Shown one piece after another: positions 1 to 8,192 of a stretch of DNA of 64,000 nt (its first letter is position 1; each line of letters opens with the position of its first letter). A program made the translations under genes and the position numbers. A model generated the notes under the pieces. The model did not search any database and was not told the origin of the DNA. It saw nothing but the letters and a program-made list of their open reading frames with translations. The stretch is from Jeongeupia wiesaeckerbachi (GTDB taxonomy: Bacteria; Pseudomonadota; Gammaproteobacteria; Burkholderiales; Chitinibacteraceae): assembly GCF_050916355.1 (NCBI RefSeq), contig NZ_CP136946.1:992001-1056000 (forward strand). The letters are read 5' to 3'.

Positions 1-119
1 CGCAGTTCAAGGCCGCGATCGACAAGGCCCTGTTCGAGATGCACAAGGACGGCAGCTTCGCGAAAATCTCGAAGAAGTGGTTCGGCATCGACGTCTCCAA
101 GGCACCTGCGGCAAAATAA
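1..119 (+). CDS. Amino-acid ABC transporter periplasmic binding protein (C-terminal end only)
   Basis: Only the last 38 codons are in the window; the gene starts upstream. The frame reads QFKAAIDKAL...DGSFAKISKKWFG.DVSK and stops with TAA at 117-119. This is the usual tail of family 3 solute-binding proteins, which capture polar amino acids in the periplasm: a final helix with a 'DG.(F/Y).KI..KWFG.D' signature. A matching permease gene lies downstream at 541-1209, so the two very likely belong to one uptake system. The substrate cannot be read from this fragment. Confidence 0.8.
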   Translation, partial: QFKAAIDKALFEMHKDGSFAKISKKWFGIDVSKAPAAK

Positions 120-134
120 GCGCCGTCGTACTCC

Positions 135-173
135 CGCGCCCCCGGACGCCAGCGCCCCGGGGGCGCGTTGCTT
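135..173 (+). terminator. Intrinsic terminator-like hairpin after the binding protein
   Basis: An 11-bp perfect inverted repeat (arms 135-145 and 157-167, CGCGCCCCCGG and its complement) encloses an 11-base loop and is followed by a short T-rich stretch. It lies 15 bases after the stop codon. It could attenuate transcription between the abundant binding protein and the permease downstream. Confidence 0.6.
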
Positions 174-220
174 TCCGTCGCCTTGTGCGCCCGTATTGAA
201 CCGACCTGAGTCAGACCACC

Positions 221-493
221 ATGCTCACGATCACTTTGTCCACGATAGTTGTGTGTATCGGCGTCGGCATCCTGCTGATCAACACCCTGTTCTGCCTGCC
301 GACCGCCATCGGCAGAAAAGACACGCCGTGGATCGTGCTGATCCTGCTCACGGGGCCGTTCGCTGCGTTTTTCTACTCCTTGCGCAACGACGGTGAGCTC
401 AAGTGGCTGGGCAAGCTCAGCCTGCTGGGTGCATCGCTTGTCTTGCTCGGTTTAGCCGCGCTGTACCTGGCCATGCGCATGAATGCCTCCTGA
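221..493 (+). CDS. Small hypothetical membrane protein
   Basis: A 90-residue protein with three predicted hydrophobic stretches: roughly residues 2-25, 37-52 and 66-85. A short charged segment (SLRNDGELKW) separates the last two. I do not recognise a family. It lies between the binding-protein and permease genes of an amino-acid transporter and starts at an ATG 48 bases before the permease ATG region, so it may be co-transcribed with them. Nothing in the sequence shows that it is part of the transporter. Confidence 0.55.
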   Translation: MLTITLSTIVVCIGVGILLINTLFCLPTAIGRKDTPWIVLILLTGPFAAFFYSLRNDGELKWLGKLSLLGASLVLLGLAALYLAMRMNAS

Positions 494-540
494 AGCAGAC
501 GCGCCAGCATCGCCCCCACCCCATCCCCCCCTCGTGAGAC

Positions 541-1209
541 ATGATCTTGGATAGCTGGATCGAACTTCTGCACACCGCCTGGCCCTTCCTGATCAAGGGC
601 GCCGGCTTCACGGTGTTCTTCGCGCTGATTGCCATGGTGCTCGGTCTGGCGCTCGGCTTTGCCGTTGCGCTGGTGCGCATCGCCCGCGTGCCGGTGCTCG
701 CGCAGATCGCCGCCGTCTACGTCAGTGCGATGCGCGGTACGCCGTTGCTGGTGCAGATCTTCGTCATCTACTACGGCCTGCCCAGTGTCGGTATCGAGTT
801 CGAACCGGTCACGGCCGGTATTCTGGCGCTGACGCTGAACGTCGCGGCCTACCTGTCCGAAAGCATGCGCGGCGCCATTGCCGGCGTCTCGCGCAACCAG
901 TGGCTCGCCGGGTATTCGCTCGGCTTGAACTGGTGGCAGACGATGCGCCATGTCGTCGCGCCGCAAGCGCTGCGTCTGGCCGTTCCGAGCCTGTCGAACA
1001 GCCTGATCAGCCTGATCAAGGATACCTCGCTGGTCTCGGTGATCACCGTCACCGAACTGATGCTCGCGACCAAGGAAGTGATCGCCCAGACCTTCCAGCC
1101 GCTGCCGCTCTACCTTGCCGCGGCGGCAATTTACTGGGTGCTGAGCGCGCTGTTCGAGCGCGTACAGCGCGCGGTCGAGAAGAAACTCGAACTCGCCCAC
1201 CGCCACTGA
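541..1209 (+). CDS. Amino-acid ABC transporter permease (HisM/GlnP family)
   Basis: A 222-residue inner-membrane permease of the polar amino-acid uptake family, which forms the channel fed by a periplasmic binding protein. It shows the family's N-terminal membrane helices, the 'MRGTPLLVQIF..YYGLP' segment near residue 64-80 and the cytoplasmic EAA-like loop around 'SLGLNWWQTMRHVVAPQALR', where the ATPase docks. The end of a matching binding protein is at 1-119. No ATP-binding subunit gene follows, because the next gene is an aminotransferase-like enzyme, so the ATPase is presumably encoded upstream of the window or elsewhere. Confidence 0.9.
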   Translation: MILDSWIELLHTAWPFLIKGAGFTVFFALIAMVLGLALGFAVALVRIARVPVLAQIAAVYVSAMRGTPLLVQIFVIYYGLPSVGIEFEPVTAGILALTLNVAAYLSESMRGAIAGVSRNQWLAGYSLGLNWWQTMRHVVAPQALRLAVPSLSNSLISLIKDTSLVSVITVTELMLATKEVIAQTFQPLPLYLAAAAIYWVLSALFERVQRAVEKKLELAHRH

Positions 1210-1247
1210 AGCCCAGCTACGCTGGCTAGATTCCGAGGAATGCCCCC

Positions 1248-2390
1248 ATGTACGACTTCACCACCTCCGCCGCCCAGCGCGTTACCGACAGCTACAAATG
1301 GCGCAAGTACGCCGGTCGCGATGTATTGCCGCTGTGGGTTGCCGACATGGATTTCCTCAGCCCGCCGGCCATCACCCAGGCGCTGGCCGAGCGCGTTGCG
1401 CAAGGCATCTTCACCTACGGCGAGCCGACCGAAGCCGCGCTGTCGGCGCTGATCGACGCCGCCCGGCGCGACTACGGCTGGACGATCGAGCCCGGCTGGC
1501 TGGTGCCGCTGCCCGGGCTCGTCACCGGGCTCAATGTCGCCTGCCGTGCCAGTGGCAATGGCGACGTGATCACCGCAACGCCGATCTATCCGCCGTTCAT
1601 GTCGGCGCCGCAGTTCAACGCGCGCAGGCTGGTGAAGCTGCCGCTGCGCGAAACCCGGCTCGCCGTCGGCAGCCACTGGGAATGGGATTTCGCCGCGCTC
1701 GACGCCGCGGCCACGCCCGGGGCGACGCTGATGCTTTGCCACCCGCACAATCCGGTCGGCCGGCAGTGGACGCAGGACGAACTGGTCCGGCTCGGCGAGA
1801 TCGCCGAAAAGCATGACCTGACGGTGATCAGCGACGAGATCCACTGCGACCTGCTGCTCGAACCGGGCGCCCGTCACGTCCCGTTTGCCACGCTGTCGCC
1901 AAAACTGGCGGCGAGAACGATCACGCTGATGGCGCCGAGCAAGACCTACAACGTCCCGGGCCTCGGCTGCGCATTCGCGATCATCCCGAACGCCGAGCGT
2001 CGCCATGCCTTCCAGAAGGCGATGCGCGGCATCGTGCCGCACGTGAACCTGTTCGGCTACGTCGCACTCGAGGCCGCCTGCCGCGACGGCGCGGCCTGGC
2101 GCAACGAGCTGCTGTCGGTGCTGCGCAGCAACCGCGACGAAGTCGTCCGGGCCCTCGACGGCATTCAGGGCCTGCGCGTCACCGTGCCGCAAGCCACCTT
2201 CCTCGCCTGGATCGACTGCCGCGGCGCCGGGCTGCAACACCCGCAACATTTCTTCGAGCAAGCCGGTGTCGGCCTGTCGGACGGCGCCGATTTCGATGCG
2301 CCGGGTTTTGTCCGGCTCAATTTCGGCTGCCCGCGCGCCACACTCGACTCGGCGCTCGCGCGGATGCGCAAAGCGCTGGCAACGCTCTGA
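1248..2390 (+). CDS. MalY/PatB-type PLP-dependent C-S lyase / aminotransferase
   Basis: A 380-residue fold-type I PLP enzyme of the MalY/PatB subfamily, whose members cleave C-S bonds of cystathionine or cysteine conjugates. Visible landmarks are the N-terminal 'DVLPLWVADMDF' motif typical of the subfamily, HPHNPVGR at 165-172, SDEIHCDL (PLP-ring Asp196) and the Schiff-base lysine Lys232 in APSKTYN. Length is normal. It lies 38 bases after the amino-acid permease, so the transporter may import a sulfur-containing amino acid or conjugate for this enzyme; that link is inference. MalY of E. coli also affects maltose regulation, but no maltose genes are nearby. Confidence 0.85.
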   Translation: MYDFTTSAAQRVTDSYKWRKYAGRDVLPLWVADMDFLSPPAITQALAERVAQGIFTYGEPTEAALSALIDAARRDYGWTIEPGWLVPLPGLVTGLNVACRASGNGDVITATPIYPPFMSAPQFNARRLVKLPLRETRLAVGSHWEWDFAALDAAATPGATLMLCHPHNPVGRQWTQDELVRLGEIAEKHDLTVISDEIHCDLLLEPGARHVPFATLSPKLAARTITLMAPSKTYNVPGLGCAFAIIPNAERRHAFQKAMRGIVPHVNLFGYVALEAACRDGAAWRNELLSVLRSNRDEVVRALDGIQGLRVTVPQATFLAWIDCRGAGLQHPQHFFEQAGVGLSDGADFDAPGFVRLNFGCPRATLDSALARMRKALATL

Positions 2391-2478
2391 TTGCCGACCT
2401 TGCCCAGTTCACCGTCCGACCGGGCAAACCCCGGCCGCGCGCGTTAAATTGACGGTCTGTACAACCGGAAAAGCACGC

Positions 2479-3060
2479 ATGTCCGATACCACGATCCGCT
2501 ACGCCTTCGAAGACCTCGGCAAGCCCCCACATCGCTGGCAGCACGAGCAGGCGCTGCTGCGCCGTTTCAACAGCGGGGACACCGATCACGAGGCGCGTGC
2601 CGCGATCCTGGCCGAGCTGTTCGGCGATGCCGGCGACGTCGGCATCCTGCCGCCGCTGACCGTCACGCGCGGCCATGACATCCACTTCGGCAACAAGGTC
2701 TTCATCAACAGCGGCGCAATGCTCTCGGGCGGCGCGCCGGTGCGCATCGGCGCGCACACGCTGATCGGCCCCAATGTGCACATTCACGCCACCACGCACC
2801 CGGTCGATCCGACCGAGCGTCAGCGCTGGGCGTTCTGGGCCAAGCCGATCACCATCGGCGAAAACGTCTGGATCGGCGCCGGCGCGGTGATCTGCGCCGG
2901 CGTGACCATCGGCGACCATAGCGTCATCGGTGCCGGCGCCATTGTCACCCGCGACATTCCGGCTTGCGTACTCGCCGCCGGCAACCCGGCGCAGGTCGTC
3001 CGCGAACTGACACCGCCCGACATGGCCACGCTGTATACCGCGTGGACGCCACCCGCCTGA
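2479..3060 (+). CDS. Hexapeptide-repeat O-acetyltransferase (LacA/NodL/Maa family)
   Basis: A 193-residue left-handed beta-helix acetyltransferase that would move acetyl from acetyl-CoA to a sugar hydroxyl. It shows an N-terminal helical cap, then imperfect hexapeptide repeats (IGAHTLIGPNV, IGENVWIGAGAVI, IGDHSVIGAGAIV). The likely catalytic His107 lies in 'HATTHPVDP', and the tail 'AAGNPAQVVREL' is typical. I chose the ATG at 2479 because it starts at the family's normal N-terminus; the open frame extends further upstream, but that part overlaps the preceding gene. The sugar substrate is unknown. Confidence 0.85.
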   Translation: MSDTTIRYAFEDLGKPPHRWQHEQALLRRFNSGDTDHEARAAILAELFGDAGDVGILPPLTVTRGHDIHFGNKVFINSGAMLSGGAPVRIGAHTLIGPNVHIHATTHPVDPTERQRWAFWAKPITIGENVWIGAGAVICAGVTIGDHSVIGAGAIVTRDIPACVLAAGNPAQVVRELTPPDMATLYTAWTPPA

Positions 3061-3181
3061 ATCGGCGCCGACGACCGCCGCCGGTGACTGCAGCCGGCCC
3101 GGCAAGGTAACAACGTCCATCGGTATTGCTGCCCGGAAGCCGCGAATTCGGTAGAATTTCTGCTTTTACGCGAGGTAGGAC

Positions 3182-3667
3182 ATGGTCAAGGTCGGCGTCG
3201 TCATGGGCAGCAACAGCGACTGGGAGGTCATGCGTCACGCGGCCGAACAGCTGAAAACCTACGGTGTCGAGTTCGAATGCCGCGTGGTCTCGGCGCACCG
3301 CACGCCCGACCTGCTGTTCGAATACGCCGAAACCGCCGGTCCGCGCGGCCTCGCCTGCATCATCGCCGGCGCCGGTGGCGCCGCCCACCTGCCGGGCATG
3401 CTTGCCGCCAAGACCACCGTACCGGTGCTCGGCGTGCCGGTGCCGTCGAAATACCTGCGTGGTGAGGATTCGCTGCTGTCGATCGTGCAGATGCCCAAGG
3501 GCGTGCCGGTCGCCACGTTCGCGATCGGCGAAGCCGGTGCCGCCAACGCCGGCCTGTTCGCGGTGGCGATGCTCGCCGCGACCGACCCGCAACTCGCCGC
3601 CGCGCTGAATGCCTTCCGCGAAACGCAAAAGCAGACCGTGCTGGCGATGACGCTCCCCGAGGTATGA
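3182..3667 (+). CDS. purE: N5-carboxyaminoimidazole ribonucleotide mutase PurE
   Basis: A 161-residue class I PurE, which converts N5-CAIR to CAIR in de novo purine synthesis. The family signature GSNSDW occupies residues 9-14, SAHRTP with the active His39 follows, and a glycine-rich AGAGGAAHLPGM loop comes later. A GAGGTAGGA Shine-Dalgarno precedes the ATG. It overlaps a small membrane-protein gene by four bases (ATGA), and purK follows, so the three form one operon. PurK supplies its substrate, as in other bacteria with the two-step route. Confidence 0.97.
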   Translation: MVKVGVVMGSNSDWEVMRHAAEQLKTYGVEFECRVVSAHRTPDLLFEYAETAGPRGLACIIAGAGGAAHLPGMLAAKTTVPVLGVPVPSKYLRGEDSLLSIVQMPKGVPVATFAIGEAGAANAGLFAVAMLAATDPQLAAALNAFRETQKQTVLAMTLPEV

Positions 3668-3915
3668 ACGACGACAGGCAGCGCTGGGAACGGATTCGCG
3701 CAGGCGGATTCTGGCGCTGTCTGTTGCTGCGCGGCGCGCTCGGCTGGGGATTGCCGTTCTGCGCGCTCTGGAGCGTGATCGCCGAGATGCTCGGCGTCGC
3801 GACGATGCGCACCGCACTGATCGAAGCGCTGCCGCTGGGTCTCGTCGCCGGCCTGGTCTGGGGCTTTGCCTGCTGGGGCTATATGCGCCTGCAACTGATG
3901 AAATCGAAGGAATAA
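3664..3915 (+). CDS. Small membrane protein between purE and purK
   Basis: An 83-residue protein with two hydrophobic segments (about residues 17-40 and 50-75), a basic N-terminus and a charged tail. Its ATG overlaps the purE stop codon (ATGA), and purK begins 4 bases after its stop, so it is translationally coupled inside the purine operon. I do not recognise a family. The tight coupling argues that it is a real gene, but a role in purine synthesis is not shown. Confidence 0.65.
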   Translation: MNDDRQRWERIRAGGFWRCLLLRGALGWGLPFCALWSVIAEMLGVATMRTALIEALPLGLVAGLVWGFACWGYMRLQLMKSKE

Positions 3916-3918
3916 CAC

Positions 3919-5061
3919 ATGGCTGTGAAGCCGATTCTGCCGCCGGCCATGCTCGGCATCCTCGGGGGTGGCCAGCTCGGCCGCATGTTCGCCGTCGCCG
4001 CCAAGACCATGGGCTACCGCGTGACCGTGCTTGATCCGGATGCGAAAGCGCCGGCCGCCGACTTCGCCGACGTGCATATCGCCAAGCCGTACAACGATCC
4101 GGATGCCTTGGCGGAACTCGCCCGCAGCTGTGCGGCGATCACCACCGAGTTCGAGAACGTCAACGCCGAATCGATGCGCTGGCTGGCCGGCCAGGGCGTG
4201 CCGGTGTCGCCGAGCGGCGATTGCGTCGCGATCGCGCAGGACCGCGTCGCAGAGAAAACCTTCATCCGCAACGCCGGCCTCGCCACCGCACCTTTCCTGC
4301 CGGTGCAGACCGCCGCCGACCTCGAGGGCGATTTGGCAGCCTATCTGCCGGGCATCCTCAAGACCGCCCGGCTCGGCTACGACGGCAAGGGCCAGGTCCG
4401 GGTGAAAACGGTCGACGAAGCCCGTGCGGCGCTGTCCGACCTGAAGCACCAGCCCTGTGTGCTGGAAAAAATGATGCCGCTGGTTGCCGAGGTCTCGGTC
4501 ATCGTCACCCGCACCCGCGCCGGTGAAGTGACGAGCTTTCCGCCGGCCGAAAACGAACACGCCGGCGGCATCCTCGACGTATCGATCGTCCCGGCCCGGA
4601 TCGGCGCCGCCATCACCGAACGCGCCCGTTCGATGGCGATGCAACTGGCCGAAGCACTCGACTACGTCGGCGTGCTCGCGGTCGAATTCTTCATCCTCGA
4701 CGGCGACGAACTCGTCATCAACGAAATGGCGCCACGGCCGCACAACAGCGGTCATTACACGCTCGACGCGACGCTGACCAGCCAGTTCGAACAGCAGGTC
4801 CGCGCGATGTGCGGGCTGTATCCGGGCAAGACCGACCTGCTGCGGCCGGTGGTGATGGTCAACCTGCTCGGCGACAGCTGGGGCGCCAATGGCGCCGAAC
4901 CGAACTGGGATGTGCTGCTGACGGCGCCGAACGCCAAACTGCACCTCTATGGCAAGACCGAGGCACGTTCGGGCCGCAAGATGGGCCATTTCAACGTGCT
5001 GGCCGACAGCACCGACGCCGCGCTCGAACAGGCGCAGGCGATCAAGGACATGCTCGGCTGA
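3919..5061 (+). CDS. purK: N5-carboxyaminoimidazole ribonucleotide synthase PurK
   Basis: A 380-residue ATP-grasp enzyme that carboxylates AIR to N5-CAIR using ATP and bicarbonate. The N-terminal pre-ATP-grasp fold starts with 'LGILGGGQLGRM'. The central domain contains 'KTARLGYDGKGQ' and 'EVSVIVTRT', and the metal-binding end contains 'VINEMAPRPHNSGHYT', a PurK hallmark. It works together with PurE encoded just upstream. A dispersed repeat (copy A) begins within 10 bases of its stop codon. Confidence 0.97.
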   Translation: MAVKPILPPAMLGILGGGQLGRMFAVAAKTMGYRVTVLDPDAKAPAADFADVHIAKPYNDPDALAELARSCAAITTEFENVNAESMRWLAGQGVPVSPSGDCVAIAQDRVAEKTFIRNAGLATAPFLPVQTAADLEGDLAAYLPGILKTARLGYDGKGQVRVKTVDEARAALSDLKHQPCVLEKMMPLVAEVSVIVTRTRAGEVTSFPPAENEHAGGILDVSIVPARIGAAITERARSMAMQLAEALDYVGVLAVEFFILDGDELVINEMAPRPHNSGHYTLDATLTSQFEQQVRAMCGLYPGKTDLLRPVVMVNLLGDSWGANGAEPNWDVLLTAPNAKLHLYGKTEARSGRKMGHFNVLADSTDAALEQAQAIKDMLG

Positions 5062-5067
5062 AAACCC

Positions 5068-5208
5068 ATCTCATTCGGCGACTGCACTTGCGCATTTCGT
5101 TTCCATTCGATGCTCGGAATTCTCATGGACTTTGAGTCCATCCCGGTCCCTGCGCTTCGAATGGAATCGAACGGCTTTGGCTCGCTCACCGACTGAAACA
5201 GGTTTCGC
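5068..5208 (+). repeat. Dispersed intergenic repeat, copy A
   Basis: About 140 bp filling the gap between purK and the AlkD-like gene. It aligns end to end with copy C (18365-18500, opposite strand) and, with gaps, with copies B, D and E. The centre is a hairpin ATGGAC-N5-GTCCAT at 5125-5141, flanked by the shared blocks GATGCTCGGA before, and CCGGT...TGCGCT and GGCTCGCTC.CCGACTG after. There is no transposase or target-site duplication. See the finding on this family. Confidence 0.8.
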
Positions 5209-5212
5209 TCAC

Positions 5213-5908
5213 ATGAAGACCAACCAGCTCGCGACGGCGTGGACCGACGACGTCGTCGCCGGACTCGCGCCGTTCGCCGATCCGGCGCTCGCCGCACCGA
5301 TGGCCGCGTATATGCGCGGCCATTTTGCATTTCTCGGCATCAAGACGCCGCAACGACGCGCGGTATCGACGCCGCTGATCCGCGCGGCGCGCAGCACGCT
5401 GACGCCGGCCGAACGCCTCGCCGCCGCACAGCAACTGTGGGCGCTGGCCGAACGCGAGTACCAGATCGTCGCCGTCGACCTGCTCGCCGACCGGCCGGCC
5501 ACGCTCGGTCTTGCCGCGCTGCCGGTGCTCGACGCGCTGATCGGCAGCAAATCGTGGTGGGACAGCGTCGACGGTCTGGCGGCCCAGGTCGTCGGCCCGC
5601 TGGTGCGCGCCGAACCCGCCTTGCTCACGGTGATGGACGACTGGGCCTCGGGCCAGCGACTCTGGCATGCGCGCACGGCGCTGCTGTTCCAGCTCGGCTA
5701 CAAGGCCGACACCGATACCAAGCGGCTGTTCGGCTATTGCCGGACGCTGGCCGGTCATCCGGACTTTTTCATCCGCAAGGCCATAGGCTGGGTGCTGCGC
5801 CAGTACGCAAGAACCGATGCCGATGCGGTGCGGGCCTTTGTCGAGGCCGAACGCATGACGCTGTCGCCGTTGTCGGTACGCGAAGCGCTGAAGCATCTCG
5901 GCCGCTGA
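5213..5908 (+). CDS. DNA alkylation repair protein, AlkD family
   Basis: A 231-residue all-helical HEAT-like repeat protein resembling AlkD, a DNA glycosylase that removes positively charged alkylated bases. Family features are the N-terminal 'YMRGHFAFLGIKTPQRR' segment, 'LWALAEREYQIVAVDLL', the 'KSWWDSVDGLA' loop containing the conserved W-D pair, and the C-terminal 'HPDFFIRKAIGWVLRQYAR'. The ATG at 5213 is chosen because the protein family starts here; an upstream extension of the frame would run through the intergenic repeat. Confidence 0.87.
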   Translation: MKTNQLATAWTDDVVAGLAPFADPALAAPMAAYMRGHFAFLGIKTPQRRAVSTPLIRAARSTLTPAERLAAAQQLWALAEREYQIVAVDLLADRPATLGLAALPVLDALIGSKSWWDSVDGLAAQVVGPLVRAEPALLTVMDDWASGQRLWHARTALLFQLGYKADTDTKRLFGYCRTLAGHPDFFIRKAIGWVLRQYARTDADAVRAFVEAERMTLSPLSVREALKHLGR

Positions 5909-5915
5909 GACAGTA

Positions 5916-6095
5916 GTGCGGCAGCCGAGCGTGCCGCAGGCCCGCGCCGCGCTCGGGCTGTATACCAGCGACTGGATGCAGACGGCGCAAGGCCTGTATG
6001 CCTCGCTCGGTTTTACCGAGCACGGCGAGCTACCCGGCTGGTACGGCTTGCGCTACCGCAGCTTCAAACTCGATCTCTCGGCCCTTAAAGCCTGA
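5916..6095 (+). pseudogene. Remnant of a GNAT-like acetyltransferase C-terminus
   Basis: The frame ending with TGA at 6093 reads '..GLYASLGFTEHGELPGWYGLRYRSFKLDLS', which resembles the last strand and tail of a GNAT N-acetyltransferase ('YeklGF...G...'). The acetyl-CoA binding loop and the whole N-terminal half are missing, and only a GTG at 5916 could start it. It directly follows the AlkD-like gene. I read it as a decayed fragment. A short real gene is possible but less likely. Confidence 0.4.
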
Positions 6096-6143
6096 ACGTC
6101 GCCGATAACAGGGAAAATTGACCATTACGTCAGGACAAATCTG

Positions 6144-6175
6144 ACAGAATAGTCAAGACTATTGCCCTATTCTGT
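6144..6175. promoter_or_regulatory. Nested palindromes upstream of aqpZ (candidate operator)
   Basis: Two overlapping perfect dyads lie 50-80 bases before the aqpZ start: ACAGAATAG-N14-CTATTCTGT (6144-6175) and AATAGTC-AA-GACTATT (6148-6163). The region is much more AT-rich than its surroundings. I cannot name the regulator. Confidence 0.4.
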
Positions 6176-6223
6176 TTCCCCTTCGCGGCTGGCCCGCCGC
6201 CACATTCATCACCAGGGGGAAAT

Positions 6224-6925
6224 ATGTATCCGCTCAAGAACCGCATGGCTGCGGAATTCATCGGCACGTTCTGGCTCGTGCTCGGCGGCTGTGGCAGCGC
6301 CGTGCTTGCCGCGGGCTTTCCGCAACTGGGCATCGGCTTCGCCGGCGTCGCGCTGGCCTTCGGCCTGACCGTGCTGACCATGGCCTATGCGATCGGCCAT
6401 GTGTCGGGCTGCCATCTGAATCCGGCCGTCTCGCTCGGCCTGGTCATTGCCAAACGCTTTCCGTGCAAGGACTTCGTTCCCTATGTGATCGCCCAGGTCC
6501 TCGGCGGGATTGCCGCTGCTGCGGTGCTGTACGCGATCGCCAGCGGCAAGGCCGGCTTCGATCTGGCCGGCGGCTTTGCATCGAACGGCTACGGCGCGCA
6601 TTCGCCGGACGGCTACAGCATGATTGCGGCGCTGGTCTGCGAAGTGGTGATGACGGCGATGTTCCTGTTCGTCATCCTCGGCGCAACCGACAAGCGCGCA
6701 CCGGCCGGCTTTGCGCCGATCGCAATCGGCCTGGCGCTGACGCTGATCCATCTGATCAGCATTCCGGTCACCAATACCTCGGTGAACCCGGCGCGCAGCA
6801 CCGCCGTCGCGCTGTTTGCCCAAGGCTGGGCGATCGAGCAGCTGTGGCTGTTCTGGGTTGCGCCGCTGATCGGCGCAGCGATCGCCGGTGTCGTCTATCC
6901 GCTGGTCGCCGGCAAGGCCGAGTAA
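6224..6925 (+). CDS. aqpZ: Aquaporin Z
   Basis: A 233-residue six-helix water channel of the MIP family in the inner membrane. Both pore motifs are present: NPA at 66-68 and NPA at 188-190, the latter followed by Arg191 of the selectivity filter (NPARS). The N-terminal 'RMAAEFIGTFWLVLGGCGSA' and 'GHVSGCHLNPAV' match AqpZ rather than the glycerol facilitator. A GGGGG-containing ribosome site precedes the ATG. It appears to be a single-gene unit: a palindromic region precedes it and a hairpin follows. Confidence 0.95.
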   Translation: MYPLKNRMAAEFIGTFWLVLGGCGSAVLAAGFPQLGIGFAGVALAFGLTVLTMAYAIGHVSGCHLNPAVSLGLVIAKRFPCKDFVPYVIAQVLGGIAAAAVLYAIASGKAGFDLAGGFASNGYGAHSPDGYSMIAALVCEVVMTAMFLFVILGATDKRAPAGFAPIAIGLALTLIHLISIPVTNTSVNPARSTAVALFAQGWAIEQLWLFWVAPLIGAAIAGVVYPLVAGKAE

Positions 6926-6942
6926 GCATTGGATCGGTCCCG

Positions 6943-6979
6943 CATAACGCCCCGACGGCCAAGCCCTCGGGGCGTTATG
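6943..6979. terminator. Hairpin terminator after aqpZ
   Basis: A perfect 13-bp inverted repeat (arms 6943-6955 and 6967-6979, CATAACGCCCCGA and its complement) with an 11-base loop, 18 bases after the aqpZ stop. There is no clear T run, so it may be a weak or Rho-assisted terminator. Confidence 0.6.
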
Positions 6980-7093
6980 CCGTTTGCCGGCCAGATTACC
7001 GGGGCCGCCTCCGGCCCGGCGGCATGCGACGCGGGCCGGAATCGGGCAAAATAATGCTTTTGCGCCGCACCGGCCCGCGCCCAAGGAAACGAG

Positions 7094-7972
7094 ATGTCCA
7101 GCATCACCTCCACCGACCTCAAGAGCCTGAAGAAGATCTACTCGGGCAAGGTTCGCGACCTGTACGAAATCGACGACCAGCGCATGCTGATGATCGCCAC
7201 CGATCGCCTGTCGGCGTTCGACGTGATCCTCGAAGAACCGATTCCGGAGAAGGGCAAGATCCTCACCGCGATTTCGAACTTCTGGTTCGACAAGTTCAAG
7301 GATCTGGTGCCTAGCCATTTCACCGGCGAAAAGGCCGAGGACGTCGTCAGCGCCGAAGACCTGCCGCAGGTCGAAGGTCGCGCCGTCGTGGTCAAACGGC
7401 TGAAGCCGGTGCCGGTCGAGGCGGTGGTGCGCGGCTATCTGGCCGGTGGCGGCTGGAAGGATTACAAGGCGACCGGCGCGGTCAGCGGCATCGCGCTGCC
7501 GGCGGGTCTGATCGAGGCGCAGCAGCTGCCCGAGCCGATTTTCACGCCGAGCACCAAAGCCGCCGTCGGCGACCACGACGAACCGATCTCGTTCGAACAA
7601 ACCGCCGACCTGATCGGCCCGGAACTCGCCGCCAAGGTCCGCGACACCGCGATCCGGCTGTACAAGGCCGCGGCCGAATTCGCCGCGACGCGCGGCATCA
7701 TCATTGCCGACACCAAGTTCGAATTCGGCCTCGATGCCGACGGCACGCTGTGCCTGATGGACGAAGCGCTGACGCCGGATTCGAGCCGCTTCTGGCCGGC
7801 CGAGCAGTACCAGCCGGGCAGCAACCCGCCGTCGTACGACAAGCAGTTCGTCCGCGACTGGCTGGAAAGCACCGGCTGGAACAAGCAGCCGCCGGCCCCC
7901 GCCGTGCCGCTGGACGTCGCCGAGAAGACCGCCGCCAAGTACCGCGAAGCGCTCGACAAGCTGACCGCCTGA
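7094..7972 (+). CDS. purC: SAICAR synthetase PurC
   Basis: A 292-residue phosphoribosylaminoimidazole-succinocarboxamide synthase, which joins CAIR (the PurE product) with aspartate using ATP. It shows the family start 'YSGKVRDLYEID', 'ATDRLSAFDV', 'VEAVVRGYLAGGGWKDY' and 'IADTKFEFG'. The length is that of the longer bacterial/yeast-like PurC. An AAGGA site precedes the ATG and a strong terminator follows. It acts directly after PurE/PurK in the pathway but is transcribed separately here. Confidence 0.97.
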   Translation: MSSITSTDLKSLKKIYSGKVRDLYEIDDQRMLMIATDRLSAFDVILEEPIPEKGKILTAISNFWFDKFKDLVPSHFTGEKAEDVVSAEDLPQVEGRAVVVKRLKPVPVEAVVRGYLAGGGWKDYKATGAVSGIALPAGLIEAQQLPEPIFTPSTKAAVGDHDEPISFEQTADLIGPELAAKVRDTAIRLYKAAAEFAATRGIIIADTKFEFGLDADGTLCLMDEALTPDSSRFWPAEQYQPGSNPPSYDKQFVRDWLESTGWNKQPPAPAVPLDVAEKTAAKYREALDKLTA

Positions 7973-7988
7973 TCGGTCATCGGCCGGC

Positions 7989-8019
7989 AAAAAGCCCCGT
8001 CGTCGACGGGGCTTTTTTT
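7989..8019 (+). terminator. Rho-independent terminator of purC
   Basis: A GC-rich hairpin (AAAAGCCCCGTCG paired with CGACGGGGCTTTT, very short loop) followed by a run of seven T, 17 bases after the purC stop. Classic intrinsic terminator. Confidence 0.9.
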
Positions 8020-8192
8020 GCGTCCTGCCTCCCACCTCCCGGCAATCATCAAGCCGTGTGCAGCGACTTGCTGTACGCACCGTTCGAACCGTTTTCTCCG
8101 CCTCACCCGGCGGGTGGGCGGCCAGTTTGGGAATTTCAACAAGGCAGCGTCGCGGGCTGCGGTTATGCTTTTGGCTTCGACCGGAGAAGCCC

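Noticed and set aside
3259..4989. A long open frame on the minus strand opposite purE and purK (576 codons)
   Set aside because: It runs antisense to two certain genes, has a low-complexity Arg/His-rich composition typical of the reverse frame of GC-rich coding DNA, and no family motifs.
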